DNA of 64,000 nt from Flavobacterium hydatis (GCF_000737695.1 NZ_JPRM01000015.1:62001-126000); one strand, 5' to 3'; shown: positions 1 to 11,325, counted from the stretch's first letter. Numbers and translations: made by a program. Notes: generated from the sequence alone by a model not told the origin.

Positions 1-6
1 TGGTTT

Positions 7-16
7 ACGAAAACGT
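7..16. promoter_or_regulatory. Possible LacI-type operator half-palindrome
   Basis: The first 125 bases lie upstream of the LacI regulator and contain the small inverted repeat ACG-N4-CGT. LacI-family operators often have such a centre, but the match is short and no second copy was found. The rest of the stretch is AT-rich, with TATCTTTA about 30 bases before the start codon, one base off the TAnnTTTG element. The window edge hides what lies upstream. Confidence 0.2.
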
Positions 17-125
17 GATAGTGTTGAAAACTTTCTATTTAATATAAGTTTTTAGGCATAATACTGTCATTTTTAAAAATAAATCATATCTTTATTAACA
101 AAACAATTTTTTCCATATCAACAGT

Positions 126-1157
126 ATGAAACGCAAAATAACCCTTAAACAAATTGCTAAGGAGCTTGATGTATCTATTTCTACCGTATCAAAATCACTA
201 CGAAACAGTTTGGAAATTGGAGAAGATACCCGATTAAAAGTTCAGGCTTTCGCCAAATTTTACAACTACAAACCCAATAATATTGCACTTAGTCTTAAGA
301 ATCGTAAAACCAAAACAATAGGTATTATTATTCCAGAAATTGTGCATCATTTTTTCTCTACAGTCATTAACGGAGTCGAAGAAGTTGCTAACGAAAATGG
401 CTACAGTGTTATCATATGTTTATCCGATGACTCATTTGATAAAGAAGTACTTAACATGGAGATGCTTGCCAACGGAAGTATCGATGGTTTTATCATATCA
501 TTATCTAAAGAAACACAATTTAAGGGCGATTTTCATCATATAACCGAAGTCATAAATCAAGGCATGCCTGTTGTTATGTTTGACAGGGTTACCAATGAAA
601 TTTTATGCGATAAAGTAATCATCGACGATAAATCGGCAGCTTATGAAGCCGTACAGAGTTTGATTGATAAAGGGCGTAAAAAAATAGCCTTAATTACAAC
701 TGTTGATTACGTAAGTGTTGGAAAACTAAGAACCGACGGATATACAAAAGCGCTATTAGACAACGACATACCTTTTAATGAAGATCTTATTATTAAGATT
801 GAAGATGTAGATACTTGCGAAATAATTATTAGTCAGTTATTAGAAGATCGTGCTATTGATGCTGTTTTTGCTGTTAACGAACTTTTCGCCGTTACAATAA
901 TTAAAACTGCCAGCAAAATGGGACTTCGAGTTCCCGAAGACTTAGCTGTTATTGCATTTACTGATGGGATTATATCCAAATATTCGACTCCAACGATTAC
1001 AACCGTAAGCCAGAGCGGGAACAAAATGGGGAATAAAGCTGCAAAAATGCTTATAGATCGCCTAGAATCAGAAACCGAAGATGGCGAGGAAGAAGAAGAA
1101 AATTATAAAACTGAAGTCATTGAAACCCACCTTATAGAAAGAGAGTCTACAGATTAA
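126..1157 (+). CDS. LacI family transcriptional regulator
   Basis: A DNA-binding regulator of 343 residues, the usual length for the LacI/GalR family. The N-terminal helix-turn-helix is clear at about residues 5-26 (KQIAKELDVSISTVSKSL), followed by a hinge near residues 45-60 and a periplasmic-binding-protein-like sensor domain to the end. A short acidic run of seven to eight Glu/Asp residues near residue 320 is unusual and looks like a lineage insertion. It is the first gene of a co-directional maltodextrin locus, so control of that locus by a sugar signal (maltose or a maltodextrin) is inferred from context. The family assignment is secure; the effector is not known. Confidence 0.93.
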   Translation: MKRKITLKQIAKELDVSISTVSKSLRNSLEIGEDTRLKVQAFAKFYNYKPNNIALSLKNRKTKTIGIIIPEIVHHFFSTVINGVEEVANENGYSVIICLSDDSFDKEVLNMEMLANGSIDGFIISLSKETQFKGDFHHITEVINQGMPVVMFDRVTNEILCDKVIIDDKSAAYEAVQSLIDKGRKKIALITTVDYVSVGKLRTDGYTKALLDNDIPFNEDLIIKIEDVDTCEIIISQLLEDRAIDAVFAVNELFAVTIIKTASKMGLRVPEDLAVIAFTDGIISKYSTPTITTVSQSGNKMGNKAAKMLIDRLESETEDGEEEEENYKTEVIETHLIERESTD

Positions 1158-1293
1158 TTCCCTTAATACAATTGCATACAAAAAACCAGTAAAATTATTT
1201 AATGTGTTTTTATTTGTTTCTTTAGAAAAATAATTTATAAATTTACGCCAGCTCAAAACTTTTACTTTTACTTCGAAAAATAAGTTAAGTTTT

Positions 1294-1312
1294 GATAAGC
1301 AAAGCGCTTATC
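1294..1312. promoter_or_regulatory. Candidate LacI-family operator before the transporter gene
   Basis: GATAAGC and GCTTATC form an inverted repeat of 7 bases with a 5-base spacer. It contains the perfect 8-base palindrome AAGCGCTT with the central CG typical of LacI-family sites. It ends 22 bases before the MFS start codon. A TAnnTTTG-like box (TAAATTTA, 1238-1245) lies upstream. Binding by the neighbouring LacI protein is inference. Confidence 0.4.
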
Positions 1313-1334
1313 GTACATTCATTAAATTACGATA

Positions 1335-2684
1335 ATGGAAAAGCGTAAATTAAGTTTTTGGGAAATCTGGAACATGAGTTTCGGTTTCTTAGGAATACAA
1401 ATGGGGTTTGCTTTACAAAATGCAAATGCCAGCAGAATTCTTCAAATTTTTGGTGCCGACGTACACGAACTTTCATGGTTTTGGATAATTGCTCCTTTAA
1501 TGGGATTAATTGTTCAACCTATCATTGGACATTATAGTGATAAAACCTGGGGAAAATTTGGTCGAAGAAAACCATTTTTTCTAGTAGGCGCTATTCTAGC
1601 TTCGGTTGGATTAATATTAATGCCACAAGCAAACATATTTATTTCTGTTTTACCTGCATTATGGGTTGGAGCCGGAATGCTTATGATTATGGATGCTTCA
1701 TTTAATATTGCTATGGAGCCATTCCGTGCTTTAGTTGGCGACAACCTAAGAACAGATCAGCGTACAGCAGGATTCAGTATTCAAACAGCACTTATTGGTT
1801 TTGGAGCCGTAATTGGTTCAGCATTACCGTATGTATTAACCAAATGGTTTGGAGTTTCTAACAGCACCGTTCCTGGTAGTGTTCCTTTAAATCTTACACT
1901 TTCCTTTGTTTTGGGAGCTTTTGTTTTAATTGGATCTATTCTGGTTACTTTATTTACAACCAAAGAATATTCTCCCGAAGAACTAGAACTTTTTGAAGAT
2001 CCTCAAAGTGAAGTTGATGTTCCTTCTGAAGAAAAATCAAAACTTACAGACATTTTTACCGACTTTGCAAAAATGCCAACCACTATGCGTCAACTTAGTT
2101 GGGTACAGTTTTTTTCTTGGTTCGGGCTTTTCGGTATGTGGGTATTTAGTACCCCAGCAATTGCACATCATATTTACGGATTACCATTAAACGATAATTC
2201 AAGTCAGACTTATCAAGATGCTGGGGATTGGGTTGGAATCCTTTTTGGAGTTTACAATCTTGTTTCGGCAATTATAGCCTTATTTTTTCTTCCAGTAATT
2301 GCGAAAAAAATAGGACGAAAATCTACTCACGCACTTTCATTAGTTATTGGCGGAATAGGTTTAATTTCTATTTATTTCATGCCCGATGAAAACTGGGTTA
2401 TCCTCTCGATGGTATTAATTGGTGTGGCTTGGGCTAGTATTCTGGCAATGCCATACGCTATTCTGGCTGGATCTATTGCGCCTAAAAAAATGGGGGTTTA
2501 CATGGGGATATTCAACTTCTTTATTGTAATTCCACAAATAATAAACGCAATAATCGGAGGACCAATCGTAAAATACCTTTATAACGGTGATGCTATGTAC
2601 GCCTTAATTACAAGTGGAGTCAGCTTTTTGATAGCCGCAGTTTTAGTGTACAAAGTAAAAGATGTAGATGACGTTAAAATCTAA
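1335..2684 (+). CDS. MFS sugar transporter, SLC45-like (maltose/maltodextrin importer)
   Basis: A 449-residue inner-membrane protein with about 12 hydrophobic segments. Residues 65-80 carry the MFS loop 2-3 signature with the extended GRRKP form found in the glycoside/SLC45-type sugar:proton symporters, and the N-terminus (FWEIWNMSFGFLGIQMGFAL) is typical of that group. It follows the LacI gene after 177 bases and precedes beta-phosphoglucomutase and a GH65 phosphorylase, which need an intact disaccharide in the cytoplasm. Import of maltose is therefore the most likely role. Substrate specificity cannot be read from sequence alone. Confidence 0.88.
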   Translation: MEKRKLSFWEIWNMSFGFLGIQMGFALQNANASRILQIFGADVHELSWFWIIAPLMGLIVQPIIGHYSDKTWGKFGRRKPFFLVGAILASVGLILMPQANIFISVLPALWVGAGMLMIMDASFNIAMEPFRALVGDNLRTDQRTAGFSIQTALIGFGAVIGSALPYVLTKWFGVSNSTVPGSVPLNLTLSFVLGAFVLIGSILVTLFTTKEYSPEELELFEDPQSEVDVPSEEKSKLTDIFTDFAKMPTTMRQLSWVQFFSWFGLFGMWVFSTPAIAHHIYGLPLNDNSSQTYQDAGDWVGILFGVYNLVSAIIALFFLPVIAKKIGRKSTHALSLVIGGIGLISIYFMPDENWVILSMVLIGVAWASILAMPYAILAGSIAPKKMGVYMGIFNFFIVIPQIINAIIGGPIVKYLYNGDAMYALITSGVSFLIAAVLVYKVKDVDDVKI

Positions 2685-2789
2685 AATCTCATCTAAGAAC
2701 TTTCTCCTTCTGATGAAATAGAAGTGGTTTCCTTACAATCAAAATTTAAATACTTTTTCGAAAGAAATACAAAATAAGCATATTATTAA

Positions 2790-3446
2790 ATGAATACAAA
2801 AGCGTTTATATTCGACCTAGACGGCGTAATTGTTGACACGGCTAAATATCATTATTTAGCGTGGCAAAAAATTGCAAATGCATTAAACATTGACTTTACA
2901 CACGAACACAACGAACTCTTAAAAGGGGTAAGTCGTGTACGTTCTCTAGATATTATTCTAGAATTAGGAAACATTCAAGCTTCACAAGAAGATAAAGACA
3001 AATGGCTCATCCAAAAAAATGAAGACTATCTTACTTATTTAGTAGATATGGATGAAAGCGAAATCCTTCCTGGAGTTTTACCTATTCTACAATTTTTAAA
3101 AGAAAAAAATCAAGCTATTGCATTAGGTTCAGCGAGTAAAAATGCCCGTCCGATACTCGAAAAAACAGGAATCATATCCTATTTTGATGTTATCGTAGAC
3201 GGTAATGATGTTACAAATGCCAAACCAGATCCAGAAGTTTTCTTAAAGGCGGCACGATTATTAAACATAAGCCCAGAAAATTCTATCGTTTTTGAAGATT
3301 CAGTTGCAGGAGTTCAAGCTGCCAATATTGGAAACATGACCAGTATTGGTATTGGCTCTAAAACGGTCTTGCATGAAGCAAAATACATCTTTGAGGATTT
3401 CACCTTAATAGATCAAAATTTCATCGAATCATTAATCACAAAATAA
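2790..3446 (+). CDS. pgmB: beta-phosphoglucomutase
   Basis: A 218-residue HAD-superfamily enzyme converting beta-D-glucose 1-phosphate to glucose 6-phosphate through a bisphosphate intermediate. The nucleophile Asp9 and acid/base Asp11 sit in FDLDGVIVDT. The cap domain follows, then the GSASKN threonine/serine motif, the lysine motif in NAKPDPEVF and the metal-binding acidic pair in VFEDSVAG. The length matches the family. Its position directly before a GH65 phosphorylase, which makes beta-glucose 1-phosphate, fixes the function well beyond the generic HAD level. Confidence 0.93.
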   Translation: MNTKAFIFDLDGVIVDTAKYHYLAWQKIANALNIDFTHEHNELLKGVSRVRSLDIILELGNIQASQEDKDKWLIQKNEDYLTYLVDMDESEILPGVLPILQFLKEKNQAIALGSASKNARPILEKTGIISYFDVIVDGNDVTNAKPDPEVFLKAARLLNISPENSIVFEDSVAGVQAANIGNMTSIGIGSKTVLHEAKYIFEDFTLIDQNFIESLITK

Positions 3447-3462
3447 ATCAATCAAACAAAAA

Positions 3463-3539
3463 CAATTAATGAATTAGAAAACATCTAATTAGATAATTCT
3501 CAAACTGCGTAATTATCTCATTTTCTAATTAACGAATTG
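3463..3539. repeat. Long imperfect inverted repeat between pgmB and GH65
   Basis: Two AT-rich arms (about 3463-3499 and 3511-3539) pair around a loop containing CAAACTGCGT. The arms read CAATTAATGAATTAG and CTAATTAACGAATTG at the ends. There is no T-run after it, so it is not a classical terminator; it could slow read-through or stabilise the upstream message. Only one copy was seen in the window. Confidence 0.55.
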
Positions 3540-3555
3540 TCAAATTTTAAAAACA

Positions 3556-5856
3556 ATGAATCAAGATTATATAAAACCAGACAATTGGTCAATAATAGAA
3601 GAAGGCTTTGATGTTGAAAGAGTCAAATCATCTGAAAGTCTTTTTAGTATCGGAAACGGTGCTATGGGACAACGTGCCAATTTTGAAGAAAAATACTCCG
3701 GAGAAACTTTCCAGGGAAGTTATATTGCCGGAATCTATTATCCAGATAAAACCAAAGTGGGTTGGTGGAAAAATGGATATCCAAAATACTTTGCCAAAGT
3801 ACTTAATGCTCCAAACTGGATTGGTATTAATATTGAAATTAACGAAGAAGCTTTCGATTTAAATTCTTGCACCGAAGTAAAAAACTTTCATAGAGAATTA
3901 AACATGAAAGAAGGTTGGTACAATCGTTCATTTGAAGCAACATTAAAAAATGGAACCGAAATTGCCGTTAATGTACGTCGTTTTCTTTCTTTAAATCTGG
4001 ATGAAGTTGGTATTATCAAATACGAAATTACCCCATTAAATAAAGATGCAAAAATTCTTTACAAACCTTATTTGGATGCTGGTGTTACCAATGAAGATGC
4101 CAACTGGGAAGAAAAATTCTGGGAACCACTTGAAGTAAAAAAAGGAACAAACGAAGCTTATGTAACAGCTCAGACTTACAAAACGCACTTTAAGGTTACT
4201 ACTTTTATGCACAATAGTATTTTTGCTAATAACGAAAATATAAACATTTCGCCTTCTACAATAGATTCTTCATCAGATAAAGTAGAATATACTTATGGTG
4301 TAATCATTGCAAAAGGACAAACCTCATCTATACAAAAAATTGGTGGTTATACCGTTTCATTAAACCATACCAACACACTTGCTGCTGCCGAAAAAGCAAT
4401 TAAAGAAGCATTAAGCAAAGGATATGACCAATTATTACAAGAACAAATCGAAGCTTGGGCAAAAGTTTGGGAAATGTCAGACATTACTATCGATGGCGAT
4501 GTAAAAGCACAACAAGGAATTCGTTTCAATATCTTTCAGTTAAACCAAACTTATTCAGGAAAAGATAACCGATTAAATATTGGACCAAAAGGATTCACGG
4601 GAGAAAAATACGGCGGATCAACATATTGGGATACTGAAGCCTATTGTATTCCGTTTTACATGGCTACCAAAGACCAACAAGTTGCCCGTAACCTACTAAC
4701 ATACCGTTACAACCAGTTAGATAAAGCTATTGAAAATGCCAAAGAGAATTTGGGTTTCAAAGATGGAGCAGCTTTATACCCAATGGTAACCATGAATGGT
4801 GAAGAATGCCATAACGAATGGGAAATCACACATGAAGAAATTCACAGAAATGGTGCGATAGCTTTTGCCATTTTCAATTATAACCGTTACACAGGAGATT
4901 ACTCTTACATTCCCGAAAAAGGATTAGAAGTATTAATTGGTATTGCCCGTTTTTGGCACCAAAGAGCTTCATTCTCTACAGCCAAAAATCAATATGTAAT
5001 TTTAGGAGTTACAGGTCCTAATGAATACGAAAACAACATCAACAATAATTTCTATACCAATTATGTTGCCAAATGGTGTATAGATTATGCAGAAGAACAG
5101 ATTATAAAAGTTGCTGCCGAATATCCTGCTGACCACAAAAGAATTATCGAAAAAGTACAACTTACTGAAAACGAAATTCAGGAATGGAAAAAAGTAGCTA
5201 ATAATATGTACTTCCCATTTTCAGAAGAACATAATGTATACTTACAACAAGACGGATTCTTAGATAAAGATTTAGTTCCTGTAAAAGATTTAGACCGTTC
5301 GCAACGTCCAATAAACCAAAAATGGTCTTGGGATCGCGTATTGCGTTCACCATATATTAAGCAAGCCGATGTTTTGCAATGCTTTTACTTTTTTGAAGAG
5401 CATTTTACAAAAGAAGAACTATTGCGTAATTTTGAGTTTTACGAATCTTTTACCGTACACGAAAGTTCACTTTCACCTTGCGTACACTCCATTCAGGCAG
5501 CAGCATTGGATAAAATGGACATGGCATATACATTCTACCTAAGAACTTCTCGTTTAGACTTAGACGATTACAATAAAGAAGTAGAAGAAGGTTGCCATAT
5601 TACATCGATGGCAGGAACCTGGATGAGTATTGTAGAAGGTTTTGGAGGAATGCGTGTAAAAAACGACACCTTACATTTCTCTCCAAAAATTCCAAAAGAA
5701 TGGACAGGATATTCATTTAAAATCAATTTTAGAAATCAAATTCTAAAAGTATCAATAAACCATGATGAAACTACGTTTTCTGTAGATGGTGATGCCGACT
5801 TAGCCATTGTTGTTAATGGCCAAACCGTAGTTGCTACAAAATATGCAATTGCATAA
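3556..5856 (+). CDS. Glycoside hydrolase family 65 phosphorylase, probably maltose phosphorylase
   Basis: A 766-residue cytoplasmic enzyme without signal peptide, the standard length for GH65. An N-terminal beta-sandwich (to about residue 270) is followed by the (alpha/alpha)6 catalytic barrel and a small C-terminal beta-sheet domain. The predicted general acid is Glu490 in TGPNEYE, and the phosphate-binding region includes the KWSWDRVLRSPY stretch near residue 594. Phosphorolysis of maltose would give glucose plus beta-glucose 1-phosphate, which the adjacent mutase uses. GH65 also contains trehalose, kojibiose and nigerose phosphorylases; maltose is favoured here because of the GH97 and GH13 neighbours. 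Confidence 0.9.
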   Translation: MNQDYIKPDNWSIIEEGFDVERVKSSESLFSIGNGAMGQRANFEEKYSGETFQGSYIAGIYYPDKTKVGWWKNGYPKYFAKVLNAPNWIGINIEINEEAFDLNSCTEVKNFHRELNMKEGWYNRSFEATLKNGTEIAVNVRRFLSLNLDEVGIIKYEITPLNKDAKILYKPYLDAGVTNEDANWEEKFWEPLEVKKGTNEAYVTAQTYKTHFKVTTFMHNSIFANNENINISPSTIDSSSDKVEYTYGVIIAKGQTSSIQKIGGYTVSLNHTNTLAAAEKAIKEALSKGYDQLLQEQIEAWAKVWEMSDITIDGDVKAQQGIRFNIFQLNQTYSGKDNRLNIGPKGFTGEKYGGSTYWDTEAYCIPFYMATKDQQVARNLLTYRYNQLDKAIENAKENLGFKDGAALYPMVTMNGEECHNEWEITHEEIHRNGAIAFAIFNYNRYTGDYSYIPEKGLEVLIGIARFWHQRASFSTAKNQYVILGVTGPNEYENNINNNFYTNYVAKWCIDYAEEQIIKVAAEYPADHKRIIEKVQLTENEIQEWKKVANNMYFPFSEEHNVYLQQDGFLDKDLVPVKDLDRSQRPINQKWSWDRVLRSPYIKQADVLQCFYFFEEHFTKEELLRNFEFYESFTVHESSLSPCVHSIQAAALDKMDMAYTFYLRTSRLDLDDYNKEVEEGCHITSMAGTWMSIVEGFGGMRVKNDTLHFSPKIPKEWTGYSFKINFRNQILKVSINHDETTFSVDGDADLAIVVNGQTVVATKYAIA

Positions 5857-5893
5857 ATAGAAGCTTCTATATATTTTTTATAACATTTTTTAA

Positions 5894-8017
<2,124 letters not shown>

Positions 8018-8024
8018 TTTTTTT

Positions 8025-8063
8025 AAAGACAAGTGATTCCCTCAGAATTACTTGTCTTTTTTT
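8025..8063 (+). terminator. Rho-independent terminator after GH97
   Basis: A 15-base stem AAAGACAAGTGATTC pairs with GAATTACTTGTCTTT (one G-T pair) around a 5-base loop and runs into seven T residues. It separates GH97 from the following GH13 gene. Confidence 0.85.
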
Positions 8064-8082
8064 CATAACTCTCTTTTTGTCA

Positions 8083-8131
8083 CATCGAGCAGAGTCGAGA
8101 TCCCGCAATGGTTCTTGACTCCGCTCGAACT
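8083..8131. repeat. REP-like GAGCGGAGTC inverted repeat
   Basis: Arms CGAGCAGAGTCGAGA and CTTGACTCCGCTCG flank CCCGCAATGG. The same word family occurs at 30455-30503, 30616-30663 and inside a coding gene at 15628-15650. It lies directly upstream of the GH13 start and would be wrongly translated if the first in-frame start at 8052 were used. Confidence 0.7.
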
Positions 8132-8159
8132 GGCAACGAGAATAATTACATTTAAAATT

Positions 8160-10025
8160 ATGAATATCCAAAAAACACACCACCATTCAATCTATAAAAT
8201 AATCTTATTTGTTTTATTGTTTTCCGCTTCCGCGAAAGCTCAAATTCAAAAAACAGAGCCTCCTTTTTGGTATGCAGGCATGAACAATCCAGAACTACAG
8301 ATTATGTTCTACGGAAAAAACATTGCTCAATACGAACCTACTGTTTCTAATAATGTAACTATTAAAGACATTAAAAAAACCGAAAATCCTAACTACGTTT
8401 TCGTAACAATCGACACTAAAGACATTCCTGCATCTGAATTAGTTTTTTCATTTAAAAACAAAAACAAAGTTGCATTTACACAAAAATACTCTTTGAAGAA
8501 AAGAAGAGAAAATTCTGCTCAACGCAAAAGTTTTGATGCCTCCGATGTGATGTACCTAATCATGCCAGATCGTTTTGCAAATGGTAATCCTAAAAACGAT
8601 AGCAACGCTGCTTCTACAGAAAAAGGAAACCGACAAGACCCAAGCGGACGTCATGGTGGTGATATCGAAGGAATCATCAAAAACTTAGATTATATTTCAT
8701 CTCTAGGCGCAACAACTATTTGGAATACGCCTTTAAACGAAGACAATGACAAACAACATTCGTATCACGGCTACGCCCAATCGGATGTGTATAAAATAGA
8801 TCCTCGTTACGGAACAAACGAAGATTATGCGCGCTTGGCTGCCGAAATGCATAAAAGAGACATGAAACTGGTTATGGATTATGTAACCAATCACTGGGGA
8901 ATCACACATTGGATGATAAAAGATATGCCAACCAAAACTTGGTTCAATCAATTTGAAACCTTCACACAAACCCACCACCGTCGTGAAGTAATCACAGACA
9001 TTCACGCTTCAAAACTAGATCAGGAAGTTTGTATTGATGGTTGGTTTGTACCTTCAATGCCAGATTTAAATTTAAAAAATCCTTTAGTAGCAAAATACCT
9101 AACTCAAAACGCAATTTGGTGGATTGAATATGCAGATCTTGACGGATTTAGAGTAGACACTTACAACTATTCTGACCCTGCTGCAATGGCAAATTGGGCA
9201 AAAGCGATTACCAATGAATATCCAAACTTTAATATCGTTGGAGAAATCTGGATGCACAATCAGGCAAATTTAGCGTTCTGGCAAAAAGACAGCAAAATAG
9301 GCGCAATCGAAAACTACAATTCGAATTTGCCAAGCGTAATGGATTTTACATTACATAATCAAATTGGATCTGCTTTTAACGAAAGTGAAGCAACTTGGGA
9401 CAATGGTATGATTAAATTCTACAATAATTTTGCTTTAGATTATTTATACCCAAACCCTGACAATATTTTGGTCTTTGCCGAAAATCATGACACAAACAGA
9501 ATCAATGATGTCTATAAATACGATTTCGCTAAATACAAATTGGCAATGACTTTAATGGCAACCGTTCGTGGAATTCCGCAATTGTATTATGGTTCAGAAA
9601 TAGGAATGGGTGGCGATAAAAGCAAAGGCGATGCTGATATTCGACAAGATTTCCCTGGCGGATGGAATGGCGATAAAAATAATGCTTTTACCGCAGCAGG
9701 AAGAACTGCTGAACAAACTAAATATTTCGATTTTACTTCAAAATTATTCAAATGGAGGAAATCAAATGAAGCAGTTCATTTCGGAAAAATGACACATTAT
9801 ATTCCAGAAAACAACACCTATGTTTATTTTAGATATACAGATGCTAAAACAGTAATGGTCGTTTTTAATAACAATGCAAAAGAGCAATCACTTAAAACAA
9901 ATCGTTTTAAAGAAAACATCAAAACCTTTAAATTAGGAAAAGACATCCTTACAGGAAAAACATTCGATTTGACATCTGAAATTACTTTAGAACCAAAATC
10001 TGCAATAGTATTAGAACTAGAATAA
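8160..10025 (+). CDS. GH13 alpha-amylase family enzyme, SusA/neopullulanase-like
   Basis: A 621-residue secreted enzyme. The start at 8160 is chosen because it gives a proper signal peptide ending in SASAKAQ; an upstream in-frame start at 8052 would add 36 residues translated from a repeat element. After an N-terminal beta-sandwich of about 100 residues comes the catalytic barrel. The nucleophile is Asp333 in DGFRVDTYNY, the acid/base is Glu362 in IVGEIWMH, and the transition-state Asp444 is in AENHDTNR. The C-terminal beta domain is complete. The arrangement fits neopullulanase/cyclomaltodextrinase-type GH13 enzymes that supply short maltodextrins. It follows GH97 after a terminator, so it may have its own promoter. 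Confidence 0.92.
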   Translation: MNIQKTHHHSIYKIILFVLLFSASAKAQIQKTEPPFWYAGMNNPELQIMFYGKNIAQYEPTVSNNVTIKDIKKTENPNYVFVTIDTKDIPASELVFSFKNKNKVAFTQKYSLKKRRENSAQRKSFDASDVMYLIMPDRFANGNPKNDSNAASTEKGNRQDPSGRHGGDIEGIIKNLDYISSLGATTIWNTPLNEDNDKQHSYHGYAQSDVYKIDPRYGTNEDYARLAAEMHKRDMKLVMDYVTNHWGITHWMIKDMPTKTWFNQFETFTQTHHRREVITDIHASKLDQEVCIDGWFVPSMPDLNLKNPLVAKYLTQNAIWWIEYADLDGFRVDTYNYSDPAAMANWAKAITNEYPNFNIVGEIWMHNQANLAFWQKDSKIGAIENYNSNLPSVMDFTLHNQIGSAFNESEATWDNGMIKFYNNFALDYLYPNPDNILVFAENHDTNRINDVYKYDFAKYKLAMTLMATVRGIPQLYYGSEIGMGGDKSKGDADIRQDFPGGWNGDKNNAFTAAGRTAEQTKYFDFTSKLFKWRKSNEAVHFGKMTHYIPENNTYVYFRYTDAKTVMVVFNNNAKEQSLKTNRFKENIKTFKLGKDILTGKTFDLTSEITLEPKSAIVLELE

Positions 10026-10065
10026 AAAGCTAAGTTTCACATTCTTTGTAGCTAGAAATATATTT

Positions 10066-10135
10066 AGCCACAGATTATAACGATTAAATGGATTTTAAAA
10101 TCTGCATGAGTCATTATAATCTGTGGCTTTTTTTA
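10066..10135 (+). terminator. Long hairpin terminator after GH13
   Basis: AGCCACAGATTATAA pairs with TTATAATCTGTGGCT across an internal AT-rich region, then a run of seven T residues. The GCCACAGATT word recurs as a half copy near 63308, suggesting that this terminator is also a repeat element. Confidence 0.75.
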
Positions 10136-10138
10136 TAA

Positions 10139-10187
10139 AGCTTTGCGAACTTTGCGTAAGACTTCGCTCCCTTTGCGGTTAAGTCAC
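10139..10187. repeat. CTTTGCG-word spacer repeat, copy 1
   Basis: Three closely spaced CTTTGCG words ending in TTTGCGGTTAA. Related copies lie at 33704, 48028, 51848, 52508, 54343 and 63258, always between genes. Confidence 0.6.
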
Positions 10188-10201
10188 AAAACAAATCTTG
10201 T

Positions 10202-10462
10202 TCACAAATGAGGGAAGCGTCTTTTAGTTTCTTCCATAACATCTTGATGAGAATGCACTTTGTTATTAGCAACATCTCCTAAGGCTTCATCTATCGCTAT
10301 TTTTTGTTTATCACTTAGCAAACACTCGTCATCTTCATCTTCTAAAGGTATAACTACAAAAGAACGACCTTTACTTCTATGTATAACTAGTTTTTCAGAT
10401 TCAGCAATATCAAGATACTTTTTAATGTTATCTCTAAATTCTGTAACACTAACTGTTTTCAT
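10202..10462 (-). CDS. Phd/YefM-family antitoxin, apparently orphan
   Basis: An 86-residue protein starting MKTVSVTEFRDN; another ATG nine bases upstream would add MRI. The N-terminal fold (VSVTEFRDNIKKYLDIAE) and the RSFVVIPLEDED strand match Phd/YefM antitoxins, which bind DNA with the N-terminus and neutralise a toxin with the acidic C-terminus. No toxin gene lies on either side: downstream are only a repeat and the GH13 terminator. It may be a leftover of a lost module or act on a distant partner. Confidence 0.75.
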   Translation of the reverse strand: MKTVSVTEFRDNIKKYLDIAESEKLVIHRSKGRSFVVIPLEDEDDECLLSDKQKIAIDEALGDVANNKVHSHQDVMEETKRRFPHL

Positions 10463-10574
10463 AATTCGCATTTTTACGAATGTACATAAAAATATACAGA
10501 TTAATAATTAGTAAAGGTTACTAATAGATTAATGTGTCTTTATAGTTCACTTTTAAAATCGACATCATTTTGTT

Positions 10575-10582
10575 TACTTTTG
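10575..10582 (+). promoter_or_regulatory. TAnnTTTG promoter element of the glycerophosphodiesterase gene
   Basis: TACTTTTG matches the Bacteroidota -7 element exactly and stands 7 bases before the ATG, which would give a very short leader. No clear -33 TTG was found. Confidence 0.45.
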
Positions 10583-10589
10583 TAAAACT

Positions 10590-11276
10590 ATGAGTGAAAT
10601 TCTTAAAATAGCACATCGTGGCGCAAGAGGTTACGAACCAGAAAACACCTTAAAAGCATTCCAGAAAGCATTAGACTTACATGCTGATGGTATAGAACTA
10701 GATGTACACCTAAGTTCTGATGGTCATATTATTGTAATTCATGATGAAACAATTGACAGAACTACCAACGGAAAAGGTTTTGTAAATACATTATCTTTGC
10801 AGGAATTAAAAGCATTCCGGATAGAAAACGAACTACAGATTTCGACATTAACCGAAGTTTTTGATTTAGTAAACCAGCAATGTTTTATTAATATAGAATT
10901 AAAAGGTCAGGGAACTGCCAATGCTGTAGCTGCATTAATCGAATTATACGTTTCAGAAAAAAAATGGAATTACAATTCTTTTATTGTATCAAGTTTTGAA
11001 TGGGATTTTTTACAACAAATCGTTTTACTAAATCCGAAAATACCTATTGGTGTTTTAACCGAAACTGATATTGACTCGGCTATTACTTTTGCAGAAAGCA
11101 TAAAGGCAAAAGCAATTCATCCCGATTTTAATTTGCTAAACAAAGAGAACGCAATACAAATACAAGAAAAAGGCTTTCAGATTTTCCCTTGGACAATCAA
11201 TGAAAAGGAAGACATTGCAAGAATAAAAACATACAACGTAAGCGGAATCATTAGTGATTTCCCTGATAGAATATAA
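10590..11276 (+). CDS. Glycerophosphodiester phosphodiesterase family protein
   Basis: A 228-residue cytoplasmic enzyme of the GDPD family, hydrolysing glycerophosphodiesters to glycerol 3-phosphate and an alcohol. The family signature HRGARGYEPENT sits at residues 8-19, and the metal and catalytic residues follow in GIELDVHLSSDG and VIHDETIDRTT. The later ELKG and FPWTIN motifs complete the TIM barrel. No signal peptide is present, so it acts inside the cell, like UgpQ. It stands alone with its own promoter-like element. The natural substrate is not certain. Confidence 0.9.
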   Translation: MSEILKIAHRGARGYEPENTLKAFQKALDLHADGIELDVHLSSDGHIIVIHDETIDRTTNGKGFVNTLSLQELKAFRIENELQISTLTEVFDLVNQQCFINIELKGQGTANAVAALIELYVSEKKWNYNSFIVSSFEWDFLQQIVLLNPKIPIGVLTETDIDSAITFAESIKAKAIHPDFNLLNKENAIQIQEKGFQIFPWTINEKEDIARIKTYNVSGIISDFPDRI

Positions 11277-11292
11277 AACCAATTCTTATATG

Positions 11293-11325
11293 ATCTTTGT
11301 CAAAGTTTAGAACTTTAACAAAGAT
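11293..11325. repeat. TTTGTCAAAG hairpin repeat, copy 1
   Basis: ATCTTTGTCAAAGTT and AACTTTAACAAAGAT pair over 15 bases with one mismatch and a 3-base loop. Related hairpins occur at 35527-35559 and 56865-56898 and a half copy at 35627. No T-run follows. Confidence 0.7.

Noticed and set aside
8052..8159. Upstream extension of the GH13 gene
   Set aside because: The added 36 residues come from a terminator and a REP-like repeat; the ATG at 8160 gives a good signal peptide.
10260..10511. 83-codon plus-strand frame over the antitoxin
   Set aside because: It is the opposite-strand shadow of the Phd-type gene; its serine-rich translation is typical of shadows.
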